47,779 nucleotides of DNA from an uncultured Eubacteriales bacterium (GTDB lineage: Bacteria; Bacillota; Clostridia; Oscillospirales; CAG-382). The position numbers and the translations under genes were made by a program. The stretch lies in assembly GCA_934479825.1 (NCBI GenBank), contig CAKSOW010000020.1, positions 1 through 47,779 of the forward strand, written 5' to 3'. Within the stretch, counting starts at the first letter, position 1; every line of letters begins with the position of its first letter. Under the pieces are notes generated by a model. It was not told the DNA's origin. It ran no database searches and saw nothing but the letters and a program-made list of their open reading frames with translations. This document shows positions 8,834 to 16,867 of this stretch, piece after piece.

Positions 8834-9250
8834 TCTGCCGCTTACGCACCGGCACAAATAGGAATGGAAGTGCAGATAAGCGGCTGTTTTTTTGTTATAC
8901 TGTTGCTGCAATTTGATTTTTGCTTGCCCTTTACAGTGTGGTAAAACAATGCTGCACTGTTTTTGCCGATGGTAAATTTCAATTTGTTCTTGAGTTTCTC
9001 ACCGTCGGCACAATATTTCAAGCATTGTTTTGCCTAAGCTGTCAAGGGTGACAGTAGGTTTTCACATACTTCTTTTTTCATATGCTGCTTTACACTCCCC
9101 TGCGAAAAGACTTCGCATGGAAAGTGGCATAACCGCCCAGTTGTTACACTGTTTTCAGCCTCGCCCTGCCGGAATTACTCCCGGCAGGCTCTATTATACA
9201 TAAAAAAACCCAATATGTCAATACCGCTTCCGCCGCCGTGAGCGGCTTTT
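8834..9250. other. Intergenic region with two hairpins, no gene seen
   Basis: About 400 bases lie between the GH28 gene and the holin fragment. I see no convincing coding frame. It holds a hairpin CCTGCCGG/CCGGCAGG at 9165-9188 and a short GCCGC/GCGGC hairpin at 9232-9246 followed by six T (9247-9252). The latter is a plus-strand terminator signal with no intact plus-strand gene before it. This suggests the right border of imported or phage-derived DNA. Confidence 0.5.
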
Positions 9251-9505
9251 TTATGCCTCTTTTCCGCCGTCCGTCATTTTCGTGACTTCGCGCAATTGAT
9301 CCGCCGTGCCTGCCTGCGCCTTGATCCTCGCTGCATCCACAAGCCCCTCGCCGATGATGTAAGCGATCATCGAAGCCCCTGCCGTGATGATGGCGGTCAC
9401 CTGCTCAATGGTCAAGTCCGGCACACCGAACGCAACCAAAATCGTCGTCACGAACGTAATGACAGCCGCCCAGAATTTGCGGCTGGTTAACCTTTTGGCA
9501 GATAA
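9251..9505 (-). pseudogene. Phage holin-like small membrane protein fragment
   Basis: The minus-strand frame reads KRLTSRKFWAAVITFVTTIL, then VAFGVPDLT, a second hydrophobic stretch (AGASMIAYIIGEGLVDAARI) and a polar tail. This is the two-helix layout of small holin-like proteins in Clostridia prophages. Its expected start (Met shortly before KRLTSRKFW) is missing. Upstream, from about 9495, the frame runs antisense into the neighbouring Cys-rich surface gene. It is therefore a 5'-truncated relic joined tail-to-head to another broken gene. Function is unlikely. Confidence 0.55.
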
Positions 9506-11683
9506 AATCCAAGAAGTCACAGCCAAGGTAACGCCCGAAGGGCAGGCGGTCACCTGCAATCAATACCGGTTGGAAATTGTGAACGCCGATAAGGTCATAA
9601 ACGGTTTTATGTTCCGCTGCAAGTACAGCCTGGACAGTGGTCAGCCGTATTTAACGACCGAGCCGATTACGCTTACGGTGACTGACAAGTGCTCGCAGAA
9701 CGGCCATACCGTCGGAACCGCTACCTGCTACCAAAGAGCGATCTGTGAGGTGTGCGGCACGGCATACGGCGAAGTTGATCCCGAAAATCACACCGGAACG
9801 GCGGAATGGGACACCAGATATTGGAACATTGCAAACACGCACTGGAAGACATGGAGCTGCTGCCACAAACAGATCGACGAGGGCGTTCACACCTTTGAAA
9901 ACGGCGTCTGCACGGTCTGCGGCTGCGTCTGCGACCATGCGTTAAAGAAAAAAGCAAATTGCCACGAAGAGGGAAAATGTTATATCTGCGGCGTGAAAAC
10001 CGACGATATCGATCCCGATAACCACGATCTTTCGCTCGGCACGACCACGCGCGACGAAAAAGATCCGACCTGTACCGAAGACGGCTACACCGGCGATACC
10101 GTTTGCTGGGAATGCTTAAATGTGATTTCCACAGGAGAGTTTATCCCGGCAAAGGGATATGACACCACCTGGGAAGCAACCTGCCACGAACCTGCCTACT
10201 GTATCGTTTGCAGAGAATACTATGGTGAAAAAAAACCGAATAACCACTATGAACCGTGGTCGGCTTATTACACGAATGTACTGAGACAACGCACGAAGAA
10301 CATTGGAACTGCTGTGATATGGTCATGGTTCTTCCGCACTGGCTTGATGAAGAAGGCGTCTGCACGCTCTGCCATTACGGATGCCAACATACCGGCGGTA
10401 CGCCTAACTGCTCCGAACAGGCACACTGCGAAAAGTGCGGCGAACCGTACGGCGATCTCGACCCGAATAACCATGAGTATACCATGATTCTTCCAAACGA
10501 GGACGACACGCACACGGAATACTGCAAATGCGGCAAGATCATCTCCGATCCTGAGGCACACATATGGGAAGACAGCACTTGTACCAAATGCTATACCAGC
10601 CACATGGATCACACGGAATCGGAACCGTTATACGACACTCCGGCTTTCGGCAAAGACGGCATGTGGTACAAAGAATGCACGGTGTGCCATATGCTGCTTG
10701 AATACACTCCTGTCGACGCGGTCACGTTTGATACCGTTACTTTAATGCACAACTGTTTGTTCGGCAACGACCTTTCGATGTTGTATGCCATTCTGAAATC
10801 CGACCTTGCCGACTGCACCGATATCCGCCTTGTCGTCGAAAAAGAGCATTATACCGGAAACACGCCGACGCAAGCTGTCACCAAAACGCTTTACCCCGCC
10901 GAATACACGATTGACGGCAAAGAATACTACCGTTTCGATTACTGTGAAGTGCGCGCCAAAGAGCTTGGCGATACGCTGAAAGCCACATTGTTTTTCAGGC
11001 GTGAAGGCGCGGATTACAGCGGTATAGTTGATACGTACAGTTTAAAACAGTATGCCCAAGAACGTCTTTCGGCTTCGCAGGATTCGCTCTATAAAACACT
11101 GATGGTCGAGCTTTTAGGCTACGGTGCCGCGGCGCAGGAATATTTCGGCTATCGGACCGACGCACTTGTCAACCGCGATTTAAGCGAACAGGATCTGCAA
11201 GATTTTTCAAGAGACGGCTATGACCTGATCACCGGCGTTGCAGAAAATGCCGACGGCACGGAATACGCCGCCGCAATCACCTCCAAGAACATCGTTTTTG
11301 AAAGCCGGATCGAATTGCTTGTAGCGACCAATCTCGCCAAAGACAGCGATCTTACCGGCATTTCCTTACGGATCCGCTATACCGACCGTCTTGGCAATGA
11401 AAAAGAAAAATTCATCGAAAGCAAGGATTTTGTATCTCGCACGGACGTGAACGGATATGTCGCATACTTTGACGGACTCAAAGCGAGCGAATTCCGCACA
11501 GCTTTGGAGCTTACGTTAGTCAAGGACGGCGCCCCCATTAGCGCATCGGTGAAATACAGCTTGGATACCTATGCCAAGAACCGTTTGGAGCAATCCACCG
11601 ACGAAGCCTTCAAAAAGCTCTTGGAAAAAACCTTGCGCTATTCGGACAGCGCCAAAGACTATTTTGCCAAAACATCTAAGTAA
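9490..11683 (+). pseudogene. Cys-rich repeat surface protein, 5'-truncated and frameshifted
   Basis: Two overlapping frames form one protein. The first covers about 9490-10285. The second runs from about 10280 to the stop at 11683. The switch fits loss of one base near 10270-10285, where NNHYEPWSAYYT should continue into ECTETTHEEHW. The product has at least four Cys/His repeats of the form CxxCGxxYGxxxPxNH, often followed by WxCC and by HxFxxGVCxVCG, as in putative metal-binding surface repeats. After these come two tandem copies of a domain of about 130 residues, each ending in a YAxxRLxxSxD...YF pattern. No start codon or signal peptide survives, because the 5' end abuts the holin fragment. 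A sequencing error could explain the frameshift but not the missing start. A small peptide gene follows 31 bases downstream. Confidence 0.7.
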
Positions 11684-11714
11684 TACATCAACACATTACG
11701 GAGGTAAATAAAAT

Positions 11715-11903
11715 ATGAAGAAAGAATGGGAAACACCCGTCATCGACATCTGCTATTCGGATTCCGGAGATATTATCTGTATTTCCACTGTCAGACCGTG
11801 GGAAGAAGATATCGGCGAATGGGACGGATTGAAACAAATAAATTTCAAGGGGACAGCCGCTTTACAACGGCTATCCCCCTCAGATTGTTGCAAAAATCTA
11901 TAA
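11715..11903 (+). CDS. Small peptide gene reading into a terminator and repeat
   Basis: The ATG follows a strong ribosome site (GGAGGT, 8 bases upstream) and lies 31 bases after the broken Cys-rich surface gene. The N-terminal part, KKEWETPVIDICYSDSGDII, resembles small Lys-Glu-Trp-Xaa-(Thr/Lys)-Pro peptides of Clostridia, which often accompany surface-protein or peptide-maturation genes. After GEWDGLKQINFK the frame runs through the hairpin at 11849-11878 and stops 22 bases inside the 193-bp repeat. The last 17 or so codons are therefore probably not original. Total 62 residues. The function is unknown, and a modified-peptide precursor is only a guess, as no maturation enzyme is nearby. Confidence 0.6.
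   Translation: MKKEWETPVIDICYSDSGDIICISTVRPWEEDIGEWDGLKQINFKGTAALQRLSPSDCCKNL
11849..11881 (+). repeat. Left hairpin flanking 193-bp element copy A
   Basis: The stem GGGGACAGCCG/CGGCTATCCCC (one mismatch) has loop CTTTACAA. Its near-exact direct copy lies at the other end of the element (12076-12107). It probably was the terminator of the upstream peptide/surface unit. Confidence 0.8.
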
Positions 11904-12074
11904 GACTTTTCGGGCGAAGCCCGATTTTAATAAAAATTCGAAAAATCCGGGGACATGTGCCACGGATTTTTCACCGATAGATTCGCGAGTGTCAAAAAGC
12001 GAAGCTTTTTGGCATGAGGCGCGAGCGTATGAATCTGTTTCCGTGTCGTAAAACGCAGTTTTGCGACACGCTCA
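11882..12074 (+). mobile_element. 193-bp structured repeat element, copy A
   Basis: An almost identical sequence of the same length occurs inverted at 25534-25726; I count about six substitutions. It folds into four consecutive hairpins: TCGGGC-GAA-GCCCGA; AAAAATCCG...CGGATTTTT with an inner ACATGT palindrome; AAAAAGC-GAA-GCTTTTT; and GTGTCGTAAAAC-GCA-GTTTTGCGACAC. There are no terminal inverted repeats and no transposase frame. In both copies the element lies between direct repeats of a palindrome, but the palindrome differs by locus. This suggests a small non-autonomous element that enters terminator hairpins and duplicates them. Confidence 0.8.
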
Positions 12075-12075
12075 C

Positions 12076-12107
12076 GAGGATAGCCGCTTTACAACGGCTA
12101 TCCCCTC
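12076..12107 (+). repeat. Right hairpin flanking 193-bp element copy A
   Basis: GGATAGCCG/CGGCTATCC with loop CTTTACAA repeats the left-hand hairpin (11849-11881) in direct orientation. It differs by one base and one C in a run. No T-run follows. Confidence 0.8.
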
Positions 12108-12158
12108 ATATCGGAATCCATAAGTGCCCGCACCGGCTATCCGGACTTTGCACGCAAA

Positions 12159-12200
12159 GGGGGCGTCGATTTTTCCAAATCGACGCCCCTCTCTTTTTTC
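12159..12200 (+). terminator. Plus-strand terminator
   Basis: The stem GGGGCGTCGATTT with its exact complement around TTCC is followed by CTCTCTTTTTT. It could end leftover transcription from the peptide/surface unit, just before the convergent ATC-hydrolase operon. Confidence 0.8.
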
Positions 12201-12285
12201 ATGGCCTTTTCATTACGGCAAGCAAATTCTGAAATTCACAGCCAAACGGATTTTCGCAAAACACCGCACTTCCTGCATCTGTCAT
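12199..12285 (-). CDS. Possible 28-residue ORF coupled to the operon end
   Basis: Its ATG overlaps the stop codon of the last ATC-hydrolase-like gene in an ATGA arrangement, the classic sign of translational coupling. The 28-residue product includes CENPFGCEF with two cysteines. There is no separate ribosome site and no recognised family. It may be a genuine small coupled protein or the stump of a lost gene. Confidence 0.3.
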   Translation of the reverse strand: MTDAGSAVFCENPFGCEFQNLLAVMKRP

Positions 12286-12917
12286 AGCATTTTTCTTTTG
12301 TATCCGCAGTCGCAATACGGACCGCCGGAGGCAAGCGTGTATTTGCGCACAAATTCTGTCACGCCGCCTGCTTCGCTCATGTTGTAGTCCAAATGACACA
12401 AAGCAGGTGTGAGATCGTACAGTCCGAGTTTTTTCATAAGCGCACAGATACCGCACTTAGTAAAACGTCCCTCATATCCGCGGCCGTCCGGATATTCGTA
12501 AAAGTCCATATTCCAGGAATACGGGTTGCGGTCGGCGGCTTTCAGCGCGGCAGTCGCTTTCATGCCGGCGATATCCTTGGCGGTAAATTTCGTCTTTCCG
12601 GCCTTGCGGCAAAACCATCGCATGGGCTTGGTCATCATGGCTTTTGCGTAATACTCCGTCAGTTTCTCCAACGCCGGACGTTCCGGCATGGAAAGGATAA
12701 ACGCCCCTATCATGGCACAGTTCACCAAATTCATTTTGAAACGGTCGCCCTTTTCAAACTCCGGCAAGTCCCGGATAATTTTTTTGTATGCCGGCTTTGC
12801 GTTTTCAGCAATGATTTTAGCCGTATTCCCATCATAGCCAAGTACAGCCGTCAGTTGTTTCCGGAACGACCCGGCAAACATTCCCCACATGCCCATAGGC
12901 ATTCCTATGTACTTCAT
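12282..12917 (-). CDS. ATC-hydrolase-family protein (second paralogue)
   Basis: This 211-residue protein resembles the L-2-amino-thiazoline-4-carboxylic acid hydrolase family, known from conversion of a thiazoline to a cysteine derivative in some bacteria. The C-terminal signature is visible: LCHLDYNMSEAGGVTEFVR followed by ASGGPYCDCGYKRK, with conserved Cys, Asp, Gly and a closing Cys-Asp. It is the last large gene of a five-gene minus-strand operon and starts 22 bases after its upstream paralogue. The true substrate in Clostridia is not known, so the name is a family label. No signal peptide or membrane segment is seen. Confidence 0.75.
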   Translation of the reverse strand: MKYIGMPMGMWGMFAGSFRKQLTAVLGYDGNTAKIIAENAKPAYKKIIRDLPEFEKGDRFKMNLVNCAMIGAFILSMPERPALEKLTEYYAKAMMTKPMRWFCRKAGKTKFTAKDIAGMKATAALKAADRNPYSWNMDFYEYPDGRGYEGRFTKCGICALMKKLGLYDLTPALCHLDYNMSEAGGVTEFVRKYTLASGGPYCDCGYKRKML

Positions 12918-12939
12918 GTTTCATCGTTTCCTTTCACTC

Positions 12940-13653
12940 TTACCGATACCCGTTTTCCCAGGAAAACACCGGCGGCCAATACGGCATTGGTTCGGCGTCG
13001 GTTTTTAACTTGAAATCGCAAAAGCCCCCCTCCATGCAGGTATGCTTCCGGAACAGCGGCACGCCGAGAATGCCGAACATGACATAATCGAGATTGCAAA
13101 GATACGGCATATACGCTTGATATCCGTATTGCCGGGCAAAGTCTGCAAGCGGACACACAAGGTTGTGATAGCTGAAATCATAGCCTTTTTCGGGAGGTAT
13201 CTGCGTTTTTGTTTCAAAACTGCCGGGATTTTGGGCGGCATTAGCGGCGTTTTTCGCGTCCTTTTTCAAGAACATTTTGCAAAGAAGCCGGGGATTGGTA
13301 AACATCTTTCCCATGATCTTCCGGAAAAGAGCCGGCATTTTCATCATGCGGCGCTCATAGGCAAGCGTCATCCATCGGCCGATCTTTTCCCTATTTATGC
13401 CGTATCCGTTTAAATATTCGCCCATGGCGACAAGCATATAGGCCTCAGTCAGATTTTTCGTGCCGCTTGCCTTGTCGCCGCCGATATAGGGGAAACGTTC
13501 CAGCATATCCCTCTCGTAGACGCCCCATATGCCCTCGCTTATGACGTCATATTTTTCTCCGCACGCCTGCTCCAACTCGGGACGCACAAGCGCTAAAAAG
13601 CTTTTCATGGTCTTTTTTAACTTGCCGCGGTTTCTTTGGTAATACTCATGCAT
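12940..13653 (-). CDS. ATC-hydrolase-family protein (first paralogue)
   Basis: This 237-residue paralogue of the next gene shares the C-terminal pattern PYLCNLDYVMFGILGVP followed by THTCMEGG-like residues and FCDFKLK. A central region resembles the helical substrate-binding part of ATC hydrolases. The frame also opens at a GTG at 13662, but AGGAG sits 8 bases before ATG 13653, which is therefore preferred. It starts 12 bases after the alpha/beta hydrolase stop. Two diverged family members side by side suggest either a hetero-oligomer or two related substrates. That is inference. Confidence 0.75.
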   Translation of the reverse strand: MHEYYQRNRGKLKKTMKSFLALVRPELEQACGEKYDVISEGIWGVYERDMLERFPYIGGDKASGTKNLTEAYMLVAMGEYLNGYGINREKIGRWMTLAYERRMMKMPALFRKIMGKMFTNPRLLCKMFLKKDAKNAANAAQNPGSFETKTQIPPEKGYDFSYHNLVCPLADFARQYGYQAYMPYLCNLDYVMFGILGVPLFRKHTCMEGGFCDFKLKTDAEPMPYWPPVFSWENGYR

Positions 13654-13665
13654 ACTGTCCACTCC

Positions 13666-14448
13666 TTATCGGTCTTTCTGTCTCAACATAGGCCATTCCG
13701 GCAAAGCGTTTTTCTCCATGAGAGACCGGAGCAGTTCCGAAAAGCCCTGCGGATCGCGAATCTGATACTGCATGTGGTTGTAACCCTCGAAAACCGGAAA
13801 ATTGCCTTTCGGATAAGCTTTTTTTAACGTTTCACGGTATTGATAGTGCTCTTCTGCACGGCCAAACTCAAAATAGGTGTTTTTTTGCAGCGCCTCCGGT
13901 AAAAAGACAAATGGCTTATCCTCCAAGCTGTCTGCCATTTGACGGCGCAGATTGCCGTATCTTAACGCTTTTCCGGCTGCTATGAAATACGGCTGGATCG
14001 CGTCGTCGCCGCACCACAGAATCTTCTTCAAAGTCCTGCCCTTTGACCAGTATACGCTCTTGACAGCAAGATACAAAAACGGCGTCATGAGCCGGCGCGT
14101 TGCTCTTCCGATCTGTGCGAACTGACCGCCGTCAAAGAAAACGTGCCCGACGGGAAGTTTGGTCTGCGATAAGAATGCCATCGCCAGATCCGCACCAAGG
14201 GAGGACGCCACAACCAACGCAAGGCTCTTTATGCCTTGCCGGTCTAAAAATTCCCTGATCTGCCGCACTTCGTCCGCCTTGCCAAGGTATTTCTGTCCCT
14301 CGCAGTAAACGGTGGAGGTCGGCAAGATACAGAAATATCCTTCCTGCAAATGCCGCGCTATCGGTTCACTGCTCGCGCCGGTGACACCCATAGCATGAAA
14401 GAATAATACGGCAGAATTTTTCTTGTCGCCCCATGTTTCAAATAACAT
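13666..14448 (-). CDS. Alpha/beta hydrolase
   Basis: A 260-residue single-domain hydrolase. The oxyanion-hole region is LFFHAMGVTG, the nucleophile elbow is VVASSLGADLA (Ser within Gly/Ala-x-Ser-x-Gly), and a late His lies in EGYNHMQYQ. No signal peptide is present, so it is cytoplasmic. ATG 14448 has GGGGAGG upstream and is chosen over the ORF start at 14496. It sits between the PanE-like reductase and the two ATC-hydrolase-like genes, 12 bases from the latter. The substrate is unknown. An esterase or amidase acting in the same pathway is the simplest reading. Confidence 0.78.
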   Translation of the reverse strand: MLFETWGDKKNSAVLFFHAMGVTGASSEPIARHLQEGYFCILPTSTVYCEGQKYLGKADEVRQIREFLDRQGIKSLALVVASSLGADLAMAFLSQTKLPVGHVFFDGGQFAQIGRATRRLMTPFLYLAVKSVYWSKGRTLKKILWCGDDAIQPYFIAAGKALRYGNLRRQMADSLEDKPFVFLPEALQKNTYFEFGRAEEHYQYRETLKKAYPKGNFPVFEGYNHMQYQIRDPQGFSELLRSLMEKNALPEWPMLRQKDR

Positions 14449-14527
14449 CGTATCCTCCCCGTTCAGAAAACCAATACAGTAACGATAAAAGCGCATTAAA
14501 ACCGTTTTGAACGGCAGTTTTTTCCTT

Positions 14528-15454
14528 TCAGATCAGATACCCTCCGGCCTCTTTTTCAAGCGTCTGCCATACCGGATAGGACGCTCCGTTTTGGTCGAAA
14601 AAGCTTTTCAGATCCCGGTTTAACACACTCATTTCCTCGACAGCGTTCATAGCATGGTCTGAGGCACAGATCTTTCCCAGACATGTGGCGCACATAAGTT
14701 TGAAAAAGCGGAAACACGTCTTTCGGTACGCGGCGCTTTCAAACGCTTCATCCGTTTTCGGCAGGATTGCATGACCGGCGTTCCTTATGGCGCGGTAGCC
14801 TTCAATATTGGCGTCAATCAACCGGTTTAAGTAAGCATTGTCCTTTTTGATCTTTTTCAAATGGCCGTCCGTTTTATAACAGGCAAATGCCGCCGGCAAT
14901 ACGAATGCGGCATGGCATAAAAGATAGTCGGTCATGTTCGGTTCGTATGCGACTTTATACTTTGTCCCCTCAAAGATCTGTCCGACTAACGTTTCATCCT
15001 GCGGTGTTCCGCCCGGCCGGCCTATGGTAATCTTATGCAGATCGACCGAAACCACGCGGTCTCTTTCCCTGTGCCCAGCCGAGGTCGCAAAGGCAAAAAA
15101 CACGTTCTTTTCCGGCAAAAGCGCGGCAATTTCCGCCGTGCGCACATTATTCCCGACAAAAACGATGTTTTTCGTTTGATTGGCACGTAAAGTTTCCACG
15201 ACCGTTTCAATCTGCGTATACCGGACAACGACGAAAATCACATCGTATGCATCCTCCGGTGCAAGTCCGGTCACGACCGGAACGCGCTTTACCGACACAA
15301 AAGGAGAAAACACGTTCTTGATCCGCAATCCGTTTTCCCGGATTTCCTGCGCCCATACTCCGCGCGCTAACAACGTTACATTTTTCCCGGCGCAAAACAG
15401 ATCCTTGGCAAGATTGCATCCTAACACCCCTGCGCCGAATATCAGAATTTTCAT
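14528..15454 (-). CDS. PanE/ApbA-family 2-dehydropantoate 2-reductase-like protein
   Basis: At 308 residues it has an N-terminal NADP-binding Rossmann motif (MKILIFGAGVLGCNLAKDL), followed by LLARG, which binds the NADP phosphate in this family. The region FVGNN near residue 100 is also typical. The C-terminal half is helical, as in ketopantoate reductases. No other pantothenate genes are near. Its place in an operon with a methyltransferase and ATC-hydrolase-like genes suggests a different 2-keto or imine substrate. The start is preceded by GAGGTTAGG. I leave the gene symbol empty because the pathway is uncertain. Confidence 0.75.
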   Translation of the reverse strand: MKILIFGAGVLGCNLAKDLFCAGKNVTLLARGVWAQEIRENGLRIKNVFSPFVSVKRVPVVTGLAPEDAYDVIFVVVRYTQIETVVETLRANQTKNIVFVGNNVRTAEIAALLPEKNVFFAFATSAGHRERDRVVSVDLHKITIGRPGGTPQDETLVGQIFEGTKYKVAYEPNMTDYLLCHAAFVLPAAFACYKTDGHLKKIKKDNAYLNRLIDANIEGYRAIRNAGHAILPKTDEAFESAAYRKTCFRFFKLMCATCLGKICASDHAMNAVEEMSVLNRDLKSFFDQNGASYPVWQTLEKEAGGYLI

Positions 15455-15527
15455 ATCCTAACCTCTTTTTCCATATCCGAATGACGTTTATAAAAACATT
15501 GATTACCCAAGCATTTGCGCCCCGGAG

Positions 15528-16345
15528 TCATACCGTTCCGCTTGCAAAAGGCGCACTCTTATCTTTTTCAAGAATAACGATCTTGTTGGAAATGTTCCGG
15601 ACGAGCGGAATTTTTCCGAGCCATTTATACACCGGCACAAAAGCCGCCATTCCCTCGGTCAAGGAGTGTTCTTCCGCGAACCGGAAATCGGGCAAAAGCG
15701 CGGCAAGCGCCTTGCCGGAGCTTATGCCCCACGTAAATTTTGCGTGGCTCCCCTCAATGGATTTTTCCTTGAAGCGTTTCACAATCATAGGGTTCATGAT
15801 TTCGGCAAACACCGTCACTTTTTCAAAACGTTTGGAAATCACCGCAAATATGCGTTTAACCTCCGCCTCGGATAAATACATGGTTAATCCCTCAATGATG
15901 ACAAGCGCCGGCTTTTCGTCTTGTGTGACCGCGCCGCCCCAATCCTCCATAGCAGACATGGCAATCTGCGAAACGGCGCCGTTCTCCGGCAACAGTTTCT
16001 GCCGCACGGCAATCGTTTCAGGCAGATCCAGGTTATACCAATGCGAATAACCGTTTAAGCGATAGCACCGGGTATCAAGACCGCAGGCAATGTTGACGAC
16101 TACCGCGCCGTATGTCCGGCAAGCCAGTTCTTTGTCAGCCGGTCAAGCACGACCGTCCGGGCAATAACGCCGCTATGCATGGCAGAATCTTTATCGGCAA
16201 GCGAAAAATCGTAGTCTAATCCGTTGACGATCTCTTCGGCTTTCGGGTCATGAATCACACCGCGTCCGCCGCTTTCCTTGGCTCGGGCATAGAGCGTTTG
16301 CAGCATTGTTTCCGGCACACCGGCAAGTTTTATTTTGTCAGCCAT
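15528..16345 (-). pseudogene. SAM-dependent O-methyltransferase (LCM/PPM family), frameshifted
   Basis: Translation from ATG 16345 (GGAGG upstream) reads MADKIKLAGVPETMLQTLY and continues to NWLAGHTAR, where it stops at 16100. Family sequence resumes in another frame as GAVVVNIACGLDTRCYRL, the SAM-binding motif, and continues through PALVIIEGLTMYLSEAEV to 15528. A single-base indel near 16105-16125 explains this, and 818 bases is not a multiple of three. The family methylates carboxyl or hydroxyl groups of small molecules or polyketides. It is the first gene of the five-gene operon. All family motifs are intact, so a sequencing error is as likely as true inactivation. Confidence 0.75.
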
Positions 16346-16395
16346 ATCCGTCAACCTCCATATTCTGCACCGTTCGTCAGACCTGCGCGGCAGCA

Positions 16396-16450
16396 AGTTA
16401 GCGTTCACTAACCGCCTTGCTTTTGAAAAGCCGCCTTGCGGCAGCGTTCT
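16396..16450 (-). promoter_or_regulatory. Repeat-rich leader of the methyltransferase operon
   Basis: The leader holds a direct repeat GAACGCT on either side of GCCGC-AAG-GCGGC, CTTTT/AAAAG and a second CAAGGCGG. It lies between the promoter at 16519-16547 and the first gene. It may be a regulator site or an RNA hairpin. No known riboswitch class is recognised. Confidence 0.35.
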
Positions 16451-16518
16451 TTACCAATAAAACGTACAGGACGAATCCCCGGTCTTTATCTTATAACCGA
16501 ATCCCTCTGTCCGGTCAT

Positions 16519-16547
16519 ATTATAGCACACTGTGTTTTGCTTTTCAA
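16519..16547 (-). promoter_or_regulatory. Promoter of the methyltransferase/ATC-hydrolase operon
   Basis: On the minus strand TTGAAA (16542-16547) and TATAAT (16519-16524) have a 17-base spacer. The predicted start near 16512 leaves a leader of about 165 bases. This supports one transcript for the five genes. Confidence 0.8.
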
Positions 16548-16687
16548 TAGGAATTTCGATTTTTTAACGATAATGTCGATTGTTGTTTTTATATCAATTC
16601 TAAAAGGCATCGACAAAAAAGCGCCCTGTATGTAAATCCCGGTCATTTCGCAGACGACGCGTCTGACAAATATTCTGCCGGAGATTC

Positions 16688-16716
16688 TTGACAAATTCTC
16701 CCCAATATGATATAAT
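16688..16716 (+). promoter_or_regulatory. Promoter of the small SLH protein gene
   Basis: TTGACA (16688-16693) and TATAAT (16711-16716) match the consensus exactly with a 17-base spacer. The leader to ATG 16868 is about 145 bases. It is divergent from the promoter at 16519-16547. Confidence 0.85.
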
Positions 16717-16867
16717 TTTTTCAGAAACAAAGAGATTAAAATAAAAAATAATGTATGATAGAAATACATTTTCTTCTTTCTGCGGCAAAAATTCAGAAAA
16801 AGCTCAAAACCTTATGTCCAAAAGCCCTGGACGATATAGGTGTCGGCCATACTATGGGGTGAAAATA

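Noticed and set aside
16346..16518. T-box or known riboswitch in the long leader of the methyltransferase operon
   Set aside because: No T-box sequence, specifier stem or riboswitch core is recognisable. Only short repeats and hairpins are seen.
16515..16769. An 84-codon minus-strand ORF between the divergent promoters
   Set aside because: It covers two strong promoters and has no ribosome site or similarity.
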